The notes beneath the pieces are model-generated. The model was given only the letters and a program-made list of their open reading frames with translations, was not told where the DNA came from and did no database searches. Made by a program: the position numbers and the translations under genes. From CBFHMJ01 sp965656875 (GTDB taxonomy: Bacteria > Pseudomonadota > Gammaproteobacteria > Enterobacterales > Alteromonadaceae): 64,000 bases of DNA. Shown here one piece after another: positions 26,798 to 35,089 of this stretch; the stretch's first letter is position 1; each line of letters starts with the position of its first letter. The stretch lies in NCBI GenBank assembly GCA_965656875.1, contig CBFHMJ010000011.1, positions 139,617 to 203,616 on the forward strand, written 5' to 3'.

Positions 26798-27268
26798 TTA
26801 CTTCAATGTAATATTAACGGTGTTTCCTGACTTACTGAATTCGCAGGTATCGTACACCGACGCACTCTGAACCTGTGCCCAGCCCCACCAGTTGCCACAG
26901 TTATCTTTATGTCCCCAGACAAAAATCAATGTAGAAGGCGCACCCACTGCTCTGGCTTGATCAACATAACAAAGTTTGTAATCCACGCCTGTATTGCCCC
27001 CAAAACCATTTGCTTCGAAGATGTCGTACAGTGCAACTGCACGATTATCGTTATCGTATCGGGTCACAATATCAGCGCGTTTCCCACCATCACCGGCGAA
27101 TGTAAAGCCGCCTTTAGTGAATTTCGCAGCAACCTGATGACCATGCAGACCTGGCGAACATAACCGTTCATTGACTGCATGAGCTGAGATGGAAAAAAGT
27201 GAAGCAGCAAGTGCTACCACCAGTGAAATCAGATTGATAACCAGTGTTTTGAGTGTCGTATATTTCAT
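26798..27268 (-). CDS. Small secreted hypothetical protein with four cysteines
   Basis: A 156-residue protein from ATG 27268 (AGGGG seven to eight bases upstream). A signal peptide of about 31 residues ends in ISAHA. The mature part of about 125 residues has four cysteines (in RLCSPG, KLCYVDQ, DNCGNWWG and DTCEFSK) that could form two disulfide bonds, and is rich in Gly and aromatic residues (FVWGHKDNCGNWWGWAQ). No family was recognised. It is convergent with the DUF945 pair and separated from the upstream P-loop gene by about 120 bases. Confidence 0.6.
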   Translation of the reverse strand: MKYTTLKTLVINLISLVVALAASLFSISAHAVNERLCSPGLHGHQVAAKFTKGGFTFAGDGGKRADIVTRYDNDNRAVALYDIFEANGFGGNTGVDYKLCYVDQARAVGAPSTLIFVWGHKDNCGNWWGWAQVQSASVYDTCEFSKSGNTVNITLK

Positions 27269-27390
27269 TATTATTTCCCCTTGCATCGTTAAGCGTATTG
27301 ATTTCTTTATTGACGATTATTTGTCCCTGAAATCACGTTTTAGTAACGATGTTGTGAAAATTATTTCATGTCGCCAACGGGAAATACGCT

Positions 27391-27909
27391 CTAAATTACT
27401 GAACATTCATTGATAAATTCATTTAATTTATCGATTGAACGCACGACAACCAGACGCTTGTTTTGTGCGATGGTTTCCAGCTTTGCCAGAAAATCATCAT
27501 TCCAGAACTGAGGGCATCGTTTTAGTGTTCGATAGCTGTTCAGCGTGCCTGATAGCACTGAGCTACCTTCCGGCCAGCCTTCTGGCTTTTTTATCAGGCT
27601 TTGCAATAAGCGTTTTGTGACCAGCCAGTAGCTGATGGCGTAGGGTAAGTCGATATAAACCAGGGTATCGGCTCGTTCAAGTCGCTGAAAAAATAAACCG
27701 AGAGGACCAAATCCATCAATGATCCAGTGTTCCTGATTAAGGATTGCCTGATGAAGCGTGTCGAATGTCTCTCGATCAATTTGCTCACCAGAAGGCTGGT
27801 AGAGGATGGCGTCCAGTGGATGAAATGGAAGCCCGGTGGTAGCAGCTAATCGTTTACTCAGGGTGGATTTTCCACTGCCGGGTTTTCCAAAAACGGCAAC
27901 TCTTTTCAT
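27391..27909 (-). CDS. P-loop nucleoside/adenylate kinase-like ATPase
   Basis: A 172-residue protein from ATG 27909 (GGAG six bases upstream). The Walker A motif GKPGSGKST lies at residues 8-16. LPFHPLDAILYQPSG follows, then the Walker B-like IIDGFGPLGLFFQRL, and a lid-like basic segment (TKRLLQSLIKKPEGWPEGS). This layout fits the small adenylate-kinase/FlaR-like topology-modulation group, which phosphorylates nucleotides or small molecules. The exact substrate is unknown. It is a single gene, followed and preceded by hairpins. Confidence 0.75.
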   Translation of the reverse strand: MKRVAVFGKPGSGKSTLSKRLAATTGLPFHPLDAILYQPSGEQIDRETFDTLHQAILNQEHWIIDGFGPLGLFFQRLERADTLVYIDLPYAISYWLVTKRLLQSLIKKPEGWPEGSSVLSGTLNSYRTLKRCPQFWNDDFLAKLETIAQNKRLVVVRSIDKLNEFINECSVI

Positions 27910-27966
27910 GATGTACTCCGACGATTGTTTCAGATCATCAACCCGAACCACGGAGGCAGAAACGAC

Positions 27967-27989
27967 AAACCCGCCTCATGGGCGGGTTT
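27967..27989. terminator. GC-rich hairpin upstream of the P-loop gene
   Basis: AAACCCGCC-tcatg-GGCGGGTTT, a perfect 9-bp stem followed by TTTG on the plus strand. It is the first of three perfect hairpins in the 350-base gap between the P-loop gene and the chemoreceptor gene, and may terminate transcripts from the chemoreceptor side. Confidence 0.55.
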
Positions 27990-28023
27990 GATGCATTGGT
28001 TACACAGTCAAACAGCAAAAGCC

Positions 28024-28044
28024 CATCATTCCTGAGGAATGATG
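28024..28044. other. Perfect 9-bp hairpin
   Basis: CATCATTCC-tga-GGAATGATG; no U-tract. It is the second of three hairpins downstream of the chemoreceptor gene. Confidence 0.5.
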
Positions 28045-28193
28045 ATGATAATTCGCGTCGCTGTTGATGCTAATAAATGTGTTTTCATTGAGTTATCGTG
28101 CCGGGATGATGTGGGGATGTCAATGTGTTAATTAATGGCACTGGAATGGTGGAGTTATTGTAAGAGAATGAAAAGACCTGAAGTGAGAGAAGC

Positions 28194-28223
28194 ATTACTC
28201 TGATGAACAATCATCAGAGTAAT
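28194..28223 (-). terminator. Perfect 13-bp hairpin after the chemoreceptor gene
   Basis: ATTACTCTGATGA-acaa-TCATCAGAGTAAT begins 40 bases past the stop at 28263 (minus strand). The stem is perfect but the following bases are not a strong U-run. Confidence 0.55.
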
Positions 28224-28262
28224 GGTCAATGAAAAATATGCAGGTTTTGGTTACGTTAAGCG

Positions 28263-30176
28263 TTAAACCTTAAACTCATGCACCATCGTATCCAGGCGAG
28301 CAAAACGACGTTTTAATCTTTCGCAGTTACTGAGTGCTGTTTCAAGATTATTAGCCCCTTGTTGATTGAGGGCGTTAATGTTACCGATTTCATCATTTAT
28401 TACTTTAATCACTGCCGTTTGTTCTTCGGTGGCAGCAGCAACAGAATGATTGATGGAATCAATGTTACCCATTGAGTTAGCGACATCAGCCATTTGTTCA
28501 CCCGCAGAATTTGCAGTTGCAACACTTTGATCGCTCGATTCACGGCTTCGTTCAACCAGGTCAACGGCTGCGCTGGCATCTTCTTGCAAGCCTGCGATCA
28601 TATTTTCAATTTCAGCGGTTGATTCCTGCGTTCGTTTTGCCAGTTGTCGAACTTCGTCAGCAACAACAGCAAAACCACGACCGGCTTCACCAGCGCGAGC
28701 CGATTCGATGGCTGCATTCAGCGCCAGTAAGTTGGTTTGTTCACTGATGCCTTTAATCACTACCAGGATTTTGCCGATGTTGTCGGTATTGGCGTGAAGC
28801 TGAGCAATGTTTTTGCTGGCTTCGGTTAGTTGCCCTGACAATGCCTGAGTTGCTTCAATATTTTGCACCAGGACATTCTGACTGGCTGTAGCCGTTTCGT
28901 TTGCTTTTGTCGCCAGTGATGAGGCATTAGCTGCATTTTCAGCAATTTCACCGGATGCGCCGCCCAGTTCATTCACAGAAGAAACAACGCTTTTGGTGCT
29001 GTCTACCTGGCGCTCATAGACCGACATGGTTTCATCGGTTGCATCCACAACTTCTGCCACGATTTCGACTAATTCAGACGTCGTATCAGCGACATGACTG
29101 ACAGACTGATGCATTTTTTCCAGGAACTGATTGAAATGGTGACTTAATTCGGTGAATTCGTCATTACCACGAGTTTTGATACGCTGTGTCAGATCGCCTT
29201 CACCATTGGAAATATCTTTAACGGCTTCTGTCAGGTCAGCAATGGGTTGCATCAGGAATCGTAGCGCCAGCTTATACAGGACAATCACGGCGATAATGCC
29301 GATCAACAGATAAACAATCGCGGTGTTACGGAAACTGTCGACCTGAGCCATCGCTTTTTCTTCATTAAGAACAACGCCTAAGTACCAGTCAACGTTATCA
29401 ATGCCATCTACGTGACTGAGTGACACCAGGCTTAATTCGTCATTAACGGTGTATTCGACTAATTCACTGTTCAACGACGGTGACTGCCCCAGTAACTGCG
29501 AAACAGGCTTATCCAGATATTTTTTGTTTGGGTGAACCAGAATCTTGCCGTCTTTAGTCATCAGGAAGGCGTAGCCCAGTTTCATAAAGCTAATGCCATT
29601 GATGATGTCTGCAATGGAGTTCATGTTAATGTCACCGCCGGAAATACCCAGTAAACGACCATTGATTTCGACGGGAGAAATAGCTGAAATCGTTAAGGCG
29701 TTGGTGGTGACGTCAATGTAAGGTTCGGTAAAGGTAGGATGCTGGGAATTTTTTCCCAATTGGTACCAGGGACGTTGCCGGGCATCATAGCCGTCCGGCA
29801 AAACAATGGATTCATCATCAAGAATAAAAGCACCTTGTTCTGTGCCAACATAGGTGTTTTTAAATAATCCTGCCCGATTAGCGATTTGCACAATATGGCG
29901 AACATCGCTTTCTTTAGATTTATCGGTAAGAGAGGCCTGTACCAGTGTCGCTGACGTTTCAGAGACAGAATTCACAATTTCTAATTTGGTGTTTAACCAG
30001 TTAGCAATGTTTTGTGAGACTGACAGGGAGATTTCAGAGAGTACGTGTTGTAATTCCTGCTCTGTTTGACGCTTCATGCTTAAATAATTATTTAATGTGA
30101 ATGCGCCCAGAACCAACACAAGAATCGAGGCTCCCACGAGCATGATCTTGTGGGAAAATTTGAGCCGGCTAATCAT
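28263..30176 (-). CDS. Methyl-accepting chemotaxis protein with dCache ligand domain
   Basis: A 637-residue transducer. Membrane helix 1 is at about 11-32 (IMLVGASILVLVLGAFTL). The periplasmic dCache_1 domain spans about 35-275 with the typical YDARQRPWYQLGKNS and FTEPYIDVTTNALTISAISPV motifs, which bind amino acids or carboxylates. Helix 2 is at about 283-305, then HAMP (about 306-360) and the cytoplasmic signalling domain, with the hairpin tip EQTNLLALNAAIESARAGEAG and GFAVVADEVRQLAKRTQ that docks CheA/CheW. No CheR-binding pentapeptide is seen at the C-terminus (HEFKV). No other chemotaxis gene is nearby, so it is an orphan receptor of a system encoded elsewhere. Confidence 0.95.
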   Translation of the reverse strand: MISRLKFSHKIMLVGASILVLVLGAFTLNNYLSMKRQTEQELQHVLSEISLSVSQNIANWLNTKLEIVNSVSETSATLVQASLTDKSKESDVRHIVQIANRAGLFKNTYVGTEQGAFILDDESIVLPDGYDARQRPWYQLGKNSQHPTFTEPYIDVTTNALTISAISPVEINGRLLGISGGDINMNSIADIINGISFMKLGYAFLMTKDGKILVHPNKKYLDKPVSQLLGQSPSLNSELVEYTVNDELSLVSLSHVDGIDNVDWYLGVVLNEEKAMAQVDSFRNTAIVYLLIGIIAVIVLYKLALRFLMQPIADLTEAVKDISNGEGDLTQRIKTRGNDEFTELSHHFNQFLEKMHQSVSHVADTTSELVEIVAEVVDATDETMSVYERQVDSTKSVVSSVNELGGASGEIAENAANASSLATKANETATASQNVLVQNIEATQALSGQLTEASKNIAQLHANTDNIGKILVVIKGISEQTNLLALNAAIESARAGEAGRGFAVVADEVRQLAKRTQESTAEIENMIAGLQEDASAAVDLVERSRESSDQSVATANSAGEQMADVANSMGNIDSINHSVAAATEEQTAVIKVINDEIGNINALNQQGANNLETALSNCERLKRRFARLDTMVHEFKV

Positions 30177-30645
30177 ATATCCCCCATAATTACTGCGTTT
30201 ATTTTTATTACTTTGTTATTTTTTCAGATTATTCATCCGGTGCTCGACTGTATCACCTATTGCTTAACAGGGTCGAGTTAAAGCGAAAAATTCATACAAA
30301 AAATTCACAATTTGTGGAGCGTTTTACTATATAAGAAACAAGGACTTATAAAACAAATAAGGTACAAGCAGTAAGTTCATATGAGTGAATATATAACACG
30401 GTTCACATAATTTATCTGTTTGAACGAATCAACGGATTAAAGCCGCTTTTTTTGTTAAATAATTGGGTAAATAACGGATGAAACAGTCCACGTATCTGAA
30501 CTTTTTTTCGACATCAATCATTATTTTAAATTCGCCTTATTCTGACCTGATTTTCCAGACATTAGCCTGAGTTTTTATCGGCATAAAACGATGAGATAGC
30601 GCAGTTAATCGCTATTACATAATTACATGCTTAATGGAGAATCAT
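30177..30645. other. Intergenic region between divergent chemoreceptor and YegP-type genes
   Basis: About 470 AT-rich bases holding the promoters of the two divergent genes. I saw no convincing gene, long palindrome or repeat here. Confidence 0.4.
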
Positions 30646-30981
30646 ATGGCTGCCAACTTTGAAATTTATACCAGTAAAAATGGTGAGTATCGCTTTCGCT
30701 TAAAAGCTGCAAATGGCGAAATCATTTTGCAAAGTGAAGGTTATACCCGTAAACAAAATTGTCAGAACGGTGTTGAATCCGTTCGTCGTAACGCGGCTGA
30801 CGATAACAACTTTATCCGTCTGACGGCTAAAAACGGCAAACCTTATTTTAATCTTAAATCCCATCATAACGGCCAGATCATCGGCACCAGTGAGATGTAT
30901 AACAGCGAGCAAGCGCGTGAAAACGGCATTGCTTCAGTGATGAAAAATGCTGAAGTCGCGGGTATTAAAACCCTCGATTGA
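30646..30981 (+). CDS. YegP-family protein (two DUF1508 repeats)
   Basis: A 111-residue protein from ATG 30646 (GGAG six bases upstream; an ATG at 30634 is the less likely alternative). Two DUF1508 units are clear: FEIYTSKNGEYRFRLKAANG with ILQSEGYTRKQNCQNGVESV, and IRLTAKNGKPYFNLKSHHNG with IIGTSEMYNSEQARENGIASV. Each unit folds as a small beta-beta-alpha module. The family (E. coli YegP) is widespread and small; its function is unsettled. It is monocistronic with a terminator close behind. Confidence 0.92.
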   Translation: MAANFEIYTSKNGEYRFRLKAANGEIILQSEGYTRKQNCQNGVESVRRNAADDNNFIRLTAKNGKPYFNLKSHHNGQIIGTSEMYNSEQARENGIASVMKNAEVAGIKTLD

Positions 30982-31010
30982 AATTTTGCTCAGCTAACAA
31001 GTCAATGTTT

Positions 31011-31045
31011 GCGCACTGCATTACTGTAGTGCGCCTTGTTTTATT
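31011..31045 (+). terminator. Rho-independent terminator after the YegP-type gene
   Basis: GCGCACTGCA (31011-31020) pairs with TGTAGTGCGC (31025-31034; one G-T pair) around TTAC, followed by CTTGTTTTATT. Confidence 0.85.
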
Positions 31046-31082
31046 CCTTCCCTGTTTCACACCTTTTATTTGTTTCACTTTG

Positions 31083-31108
31083 ACCTGCATACACCTGTCA
31101 GATACCTG
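31083..31108 (+). promoter_or_regulatory. Probable response-regulator binding site upstream of the OmpR-type gene
   Basis: The 19 bases at 31089-31107 (ATACACCTGTCAGATACCT) recur exactly at 33356-33374 before mipA. Three ACCTG pentamers start at 31083, 31093 and 31104, spacings of 10 and 11 bases, the usual layout for OmpR-family direct-repeat sites. It lies about 165 bases before the regulator start. Confidence 0.6.
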
Positions 31109-31269
31109 GACTGTGCGACTCTTGGTTTCATTTTAACGGTTATGTTGAATCTCATGGGTTATTCACAGTCATACTTCTCGCTGTGACTGAGCGATTACGA
31201 CTGATTCAGCGCAACGACAATCTGCCGGAAGCGGCATATAGTTAACAGAGGCAACGATGGAAACCGGTT

Positions 31270-31944
31270 ATGACGATTTACACCCTGTTGGTTGAAGATA
31301 ATGTATCGCTGGCGACGACGATTATTGATTACCTGGCGCTGGTGGGTATTACCTGTGATTACGCGGCGAATGGTAATGCCGGGTTGAATCTGGCGTTAAC
31401 GAATCGCTATCAGGCTATATTGCTGGATATCAATATGCCCAAAATGAATGGTTTGCAGGTTTGCGAAGCGTTACGAGCTGAAGGCATTGAAGTGCCGATT
31501 TTAATGTTGACCGCTCGAGACACGTTGGAAGATAAACTCGCCGGATTTGATGCCGGAACCGACGATTACCTGGTAAAACCATTTCAAATGGAAGAACTCG
31601 CCGCGCGAATCAAAGCGCTCTCAAAACGTAAAAGTGCGCAAGTAACACGACTAACGCTTGGCGATCTGGTGGTGGATGTACAACAAAAAACCGCATCTCG
31701 TGCCGGACAAGCACTGGAGTTAACGCCGACGGGGTGGATTATTCTCGAAACATTACTACGTCATTCGCCAGATATTGTGAGTCGTGAAACGCTGGAACGA
31801 GCCATCTGGCCTGATGGTGCGCCGGATACGGATCTGTTAAAAGCACATTTCTATCGGCTGCGACAACAGGTGGATAAACCGTTTGATACTGCGCTGATCC
31901 ATACGATTACCAATCATGGATTTGCCATCAAGGAGGCGCTATGA
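31270..31944 (+). CDS. OmpR-family response regulator
   Basis: A 224-residue protein. The receiver domain (1-115) has the acidic pair Glu9-Asp10, the phosphorylation site Asp53 (LLDINMP), Thr in LMLTARD and Lys in YLVKPF. A winged-helix DNA-binding domain follows (about 130-222, LTPTGWIILETLLRHSPDIVSRETLERAIW ... HTITNHGF, split here for length). It overlaps the kinase gene by four bases (ATGA), so the pair is one two-component system. The 19-bp sequence upstream is repeated before mipA (33356), suggesting autoregulation and control of the mipA-mlaC-like genes. The signal is unknown; the neighbours point to envelope stress or antimicrobial peptides. Confidence 0.95.
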   Translation: MTIYTLLVEDNVSLATTIIDYLALVGITCDYAANGNAGLNLALTNRYQAILLDINMPKMNGLQVCEALRAEGIEVPILMLTARDTLEDKLAGFDAGTDDYLVKPFQMEELAARIKALSKRKSAQVTRLTLGDLVVDVQQKTASRAGQALELTPTGWIILETLLRHSPDIVSRETLERAIWPDGAPDTDLLKAHFYRLRQQVDKPFDTALIHTITNHGFAIKEAL

Positions 31945-33326
31945 AACGGCCCGGCGGTAAGAAAGGCGAACGCATCCACACTATTCGCCGGTTGATGTTC
32001 TGGTGGATTGTCGGCAGCGGCATTGCCTTAATCATCCTGTACGGTTTCGCAATGGAACGATATTTCCGCTTTGGTATAAAACTCAGGACGCAAGTCCAGT
32101 TTGAACAAATAGGTGGAGCTTACAAACAGGCAAAGGAATTTCATGGCCAGGCAAAGTTACCGGTTGTGCCTGGCCTGGTCATTTATACGGATGTTGCTCA
32201 AATCCCGGAAAATCTGACGACATTGTTCTCGCCCGCGTTACTGGCTGATTTGCCAGGTCATGAGCGGATGCAGGTTGCTGTGCTTCAGCTTGAAGAAGAT
32301 ATGATCGAAGGCGATTTTAATCAGGAACTGGATGGTATACACCAGCATTTTCCTGTTGAACTGATGCCAATGTGTGGCCCGGTTCAATGCAACGTGTATT
32401 TTTTCTATGCGTATGAAGTCTCACCAGACGAGTGGCTTTATATGGGGCAGGGCATTGTGCCGTCCAGTTCAACCGAGCGTTATTTAAATGTGGCAGACGG
32501 TGCCATTCTGGTCTTTTCTTTTATTGTCTTTATGTTGTTTGCGGTACTGGCGTATATCCTGGTCAGAAAGATCTCACAGCCAGTGCAACGGCTGGAACGA
32601 TGGGCGAATGGCTTAGATCCGGAGCAGTTATCAAAAGAAGTCCCTGATTTCACCTTTCGTGAACTAAACCTCGTCGCCAGCCAGTTAAAACAAGCGTTTG
32701 AGCGCATTGCTTCTTCACTTCACAAAGAACATCAGTTTTTACAACATGCCAGCCATGAACTCAGAACCCCGTTAGCCGTCGCTTCTGGTAATCTGGAATT
32801 GCTTGCACTGATGAAAAAGCAATCGACGACTGAGGCGGAAGAAAAAGCCTATTCCCGATTAACTTATGCCATTAAAGACATGCAACAACTCACTGAAACC
32901 TTACTCTGGCTGCATCGGGACAACGATGTGTTACCCGCCATAGTCCCCGTGGAACTCAAACAACTGGTAGAACGTCTGGTTGAAGATAACCGTTATTTGT
33001 TGCATGGCAAACCGGTTGCTGTGGTCGTTACTGGCATGTCTGTGACGATAGAAGCTCAGGAAATTATGAGCAATATTGTGTTGAATAATCTGATTCGAAA
33101 TGCCTTTCAACATACGGCTGAAGGCGTTGTTCATATCGCGATTAAAGACTCAGAAATAACGATTTATAACGAAAGTAAGCAATTACAAACTTATGAAAAT
33201 TCAGATACTGACTATGGGTTTGGCTTAGGTCTCGACCTGGTGCGATTAATTGCTGAAAAGCTCAGCTGGTATTATCACCAGGAATCCCGGCCAAATGGCT
33301 ATTTTTGCTCGGTGCGCTTTAAATAA
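31941..33326 (+). CDS. Sensor histidine kinase
   Basis: A 461-residue kinase. Membrane helices are at about 15-37 and 185-208 and enclose a periplasmic sensor of about 145 residues containing CGPVQCNVYFFYAYEV with two close cysteines. HAMP-like and dimerisation segments follow, with the phospho-acceptor His272 in ASHELRTPLAV. The ATPase domain has the N-box NNLIRNAFQHT and the G-box GFGLGLDLVRLI, but no clear DxGxG G1 box: the corresponding region reads YNESKQ, which is divergent. It is translationally coupled to the regulator by a four-base overlap. It would phosphorylate the regulator at 31270-31944. Confidence 0.92.
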   Translation: MKRPGGKKGERIHTIRRLMFWWIVGSGIALIILYGFAMERYFRFGIKLRTQVQFEQIGGAYKQAKEFHGQAKLPVVPGLVIYTDVAQIPENLTTLFSPALLADLPGHERMQVAVLQLEEDMIEGDFNQELDGIHQHFPVELMPMCGPVQCNVYFFYAYEVSPDEWLYMGQGIVPSSSTERYLNVADGAILVFSFIVFMLFAVLAYILVRKISQPVQRLERWANGLDPEQLSKEVPDFTFRELNLVASQLKQAFERIASSLHKEHQFLQHASHELRTPLAVASGNLELLALMKKQSTTEAEEKAYSRLTYAIKDMQQLTETLLWLHRDNDVLPAIVPVELKQLVERLVEDNRYLLHGKPVAVVVTGMSVTIEAQEIMSNIVLNNLIRNAFQHTAEGVVHIAIKDSEITIYNESKQLQTYENSDTDYGFGLGLDLVRLIAEKLSWYYHQESRPNGYFCSVRFK

Positions 33327-33355
33327 AGTCAGATTTTCACCCATTTGTATGGTTT

Positions 33356-33375
33356 ATACACCTGTCAGATACCTC
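33356..33375 (+). promoter_or_regulatory. Second copy of the 19-bp putative regulator site, upstream of mipA
   Basis: ATACACCTGTCAGATACCT at 33356-33374 is identical to 31089-31107. Two ACCTN pentamers start at 33360 and 33371, 11 bases apart. It lies 48 bases before the mipA start codon and 30 bases after the kinase stop, so mipA has its own regulated promoter. Confidence 0.65.
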
Positions 33376-33421
33376 TCACTGTTTAGCATGGCAATCGAAT
33401 TAACTCGTAAGGATAAAAACC

Positions 33422-34204
33422 ATGACATGCAAGCAGTTTCTTTGGGGTTCCGTGTTGTCTTTGTTGAGCATTAGTGTTTTTGCAAATGACTATGACGAAA
33501 GTGAACAGGGAGCATTTGGGAATGATGATGACTATCAATTTTCTGTCGGGGCGATGATTGGCAGAGATCCATCCATTTATGTCGGCGGAAAAGACCAGAC
33601 ACAGGCATTTCCATTTTTTACCGCTCGCTGGGGGAATTTCTTTTTTCAAGGACCGTCATTAGGTTACATGCTTCATGAGACTGAAAACTGGCAGCTTTCC
33701 ACGACGCTGGATTTGGATGGACTTGGAAACAATAATCGGGATGACAGCCCGGTTCTGGCTGATATGGGCGACTTCGATAGTGTATTTCTGGCTTCTGTAA
33801 AACTGGATTATGGCACTGAATGGGGGCAGCTGGGATTCTCGCTTGGACGTGATATCAGCGGTGCGCATGATGGTTACAAAGTGAATGTCAGCTATAGCTA
33901 TGCGGTGCCGCTTGGCGGTTGGATGATTGAGCCTCAGTTATCAGTGGAATGGGTTAGTGAAGAGATTAATCAGTATTTTTATGGTGTTACCGAAGCGCAA
34001 GTGATTGAAGGTCGGGCTGCATACAAGGCGGATGCTGGAATTAATTATGATATCGGTGTGTCAGCGATGTATCCCATCATGCAAAACCACGCAATTATGC
34101 TTCGGCTTGGGCATAACAGAGTGTCCAGTGAAGTGAGCGACAGTCCGATTGTTGGCAGCAAAGGTAGCACTTCGTTTGGTGTTGGCTATATTTATCGTTT
34201 CTAG
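33422..34204 (+). CDS. mipA: MipA/OmpV-family outer-membrane protein
   Basis: A 260-residue protein with a signal peptide (1-21, ending SVFA) and the MipA/OmpV pattern: FSVGAMIGRDPSIYVGGKDQ, PFFTARWGNFFFQGPSLGY, then alternating beta strands ending in the terminal Phe (VGYIYRF) for outer-membrane insertion. AAGGAT precedes the ATG. Family members interact with murein-synthesis enzymes (E. coli MipA) or act as porin-like OmpV, and several are induced by two-component systems in response to cationic peptides. The exact 19-bp repeat shared with the regulator promoter supports control by the adjacent system. The next gene follows after 15 bases, probably in one transcript. Confidence 0.88.
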   Translation: MTCKQFLWGSVLSLLSISVFANDYDESEQGAFGNDDDYQFSVGAMIGRDPSIYVGGKDQTQAFPFFTARWGNFFFQGPSLGYMLHETENWQLSTTLDLDGLGNNNRDDSPVLADMGDFDSVFLASVKLDYGTEWGQLGFSLGRDISGAHDGYKVNVSYSYAVPLGGWMIEPQLSVEWVSEEINQYFYGVTEAQVIEGRAAYKADAGINYDIGVSAMYPIMQNHAIMLRLGHNRVSSEVSDSPIVGSKGSTSFGVGYIYRF

Positions 34205-34219
34205 CAGGTAATTTCAGTG

Positions 34220-34933
34220 ATGGAACTCATGAACAACAGCAACACAGGTAAAGTAACGCCGCAACCCGGCAGTACACGAATGCGATATCACTATTGGACA
34301 ACCGGTATCGCAGCATGGTTAATCTTTCTTTCTGCGTTGCTCCCGGCGACCAGTGCCGCGCAAACCGTCAGTGATTCACAGACGATCAATGAATCGGTTG
34401 AACAAAACCCTTATCTACTCACCAAACTACTCAGTGAACAGTTACTGCATGAACTAAAAAACCTCTCGGAGACTGACGACCGTAAACAGGCTTTACAGGG
34501 GCTTGTAACCCAACAGCTTTTACCGTGGATGGACAGCCGTTATATCACGAAATATGCGCTGGGCAGCCATTTAAGAAAGTTTGATAAACAACAGTTTTTG
34601 GCGTTTGAACAAGCATTTCAGCAACACCTGGTACAAACCTGGGCCAATGCACTAACCCGATTTGATAACCAACAAGTGACAGTCTTTTTGCCTGCACAAT
34701 TGAAGGACGATGCGAAAAAAATCGCCATCAAAGCGCAAATCACGGGCGCAGGTGATCCGCCCGTAGATATACAGTTCAAGCTGAGAAAAAACAAAAACAC
34801 TGGCCAATGGCGTGTTTATGACTTCGTCGCTGAAGGCATTTCATTACTAACCGCCAAGCGTAGCGAAGTCGCTCAACTTATCCGTCAGAAAGGTATCAAC
34901 GGCGCAGTAGCTTCGCTGAAGGCGGCTTCGTAG
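34220..34933 (+). CDS. MlaC/Ttg2D-like phospholipid-binding periplasmic protein
   Basis: A 237-residue protein from ATG 34220 (a GTG at 34217 is the alternative). A signal/anchor segment lies at about 27-48 (AAWLIFLSALLPATSAAQ). The mature part has MlaC features: VEQNPYLLTKLLSEQL, LLPWMDSRYITKYALGSHLRK and FEQAFQQHLVQTWANALTRF, then KNTGQWRVYDFVAEGISLL. MlaC shuttles phospholipids between outer and inner membranes, normally from an mlaFEDCB operon; here it is alone beside mipA and a two-component system. The N-terminal extension before the signal segment is longer than usual. Together with mipA it suggests a regulated envelope-repair unit. Confidence 0.85.
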   Translation: MELMNNSNTGKVTPQPGSTRMRYHYWTTGIAAWLIFLSALLPATSAAQTVSDSQTINESVEQNPYLLTKLLSEQLLHELKNLSETDDRKQALQGLVTQQLLPWMDSRYITKYALGSHLRKFDKQQFLAFEQAFQQHLVQTWANALTRFDNQQVTVFLPAQLKDDAKKIAIKAQITGAGDPPVDIQFKLRKNKNTGQWRVYDFVAEGISLLTAKRSEVAQLIRQKGINGAVASLKAAS

Positions 34934-35089
34934 TTGCCTTTTCGATCACACATCTGGTTGTTCTTAGGATTTGCATAGGGTCAGTTAACTTATTCAACAA
35001 TATAGTGCGGCAGACTAGCTTGTTAACTAGCGATCGTTATAATTCCCGAGTCAAAACATCTTAATGACTAAATATGACAAGGAGCTATG

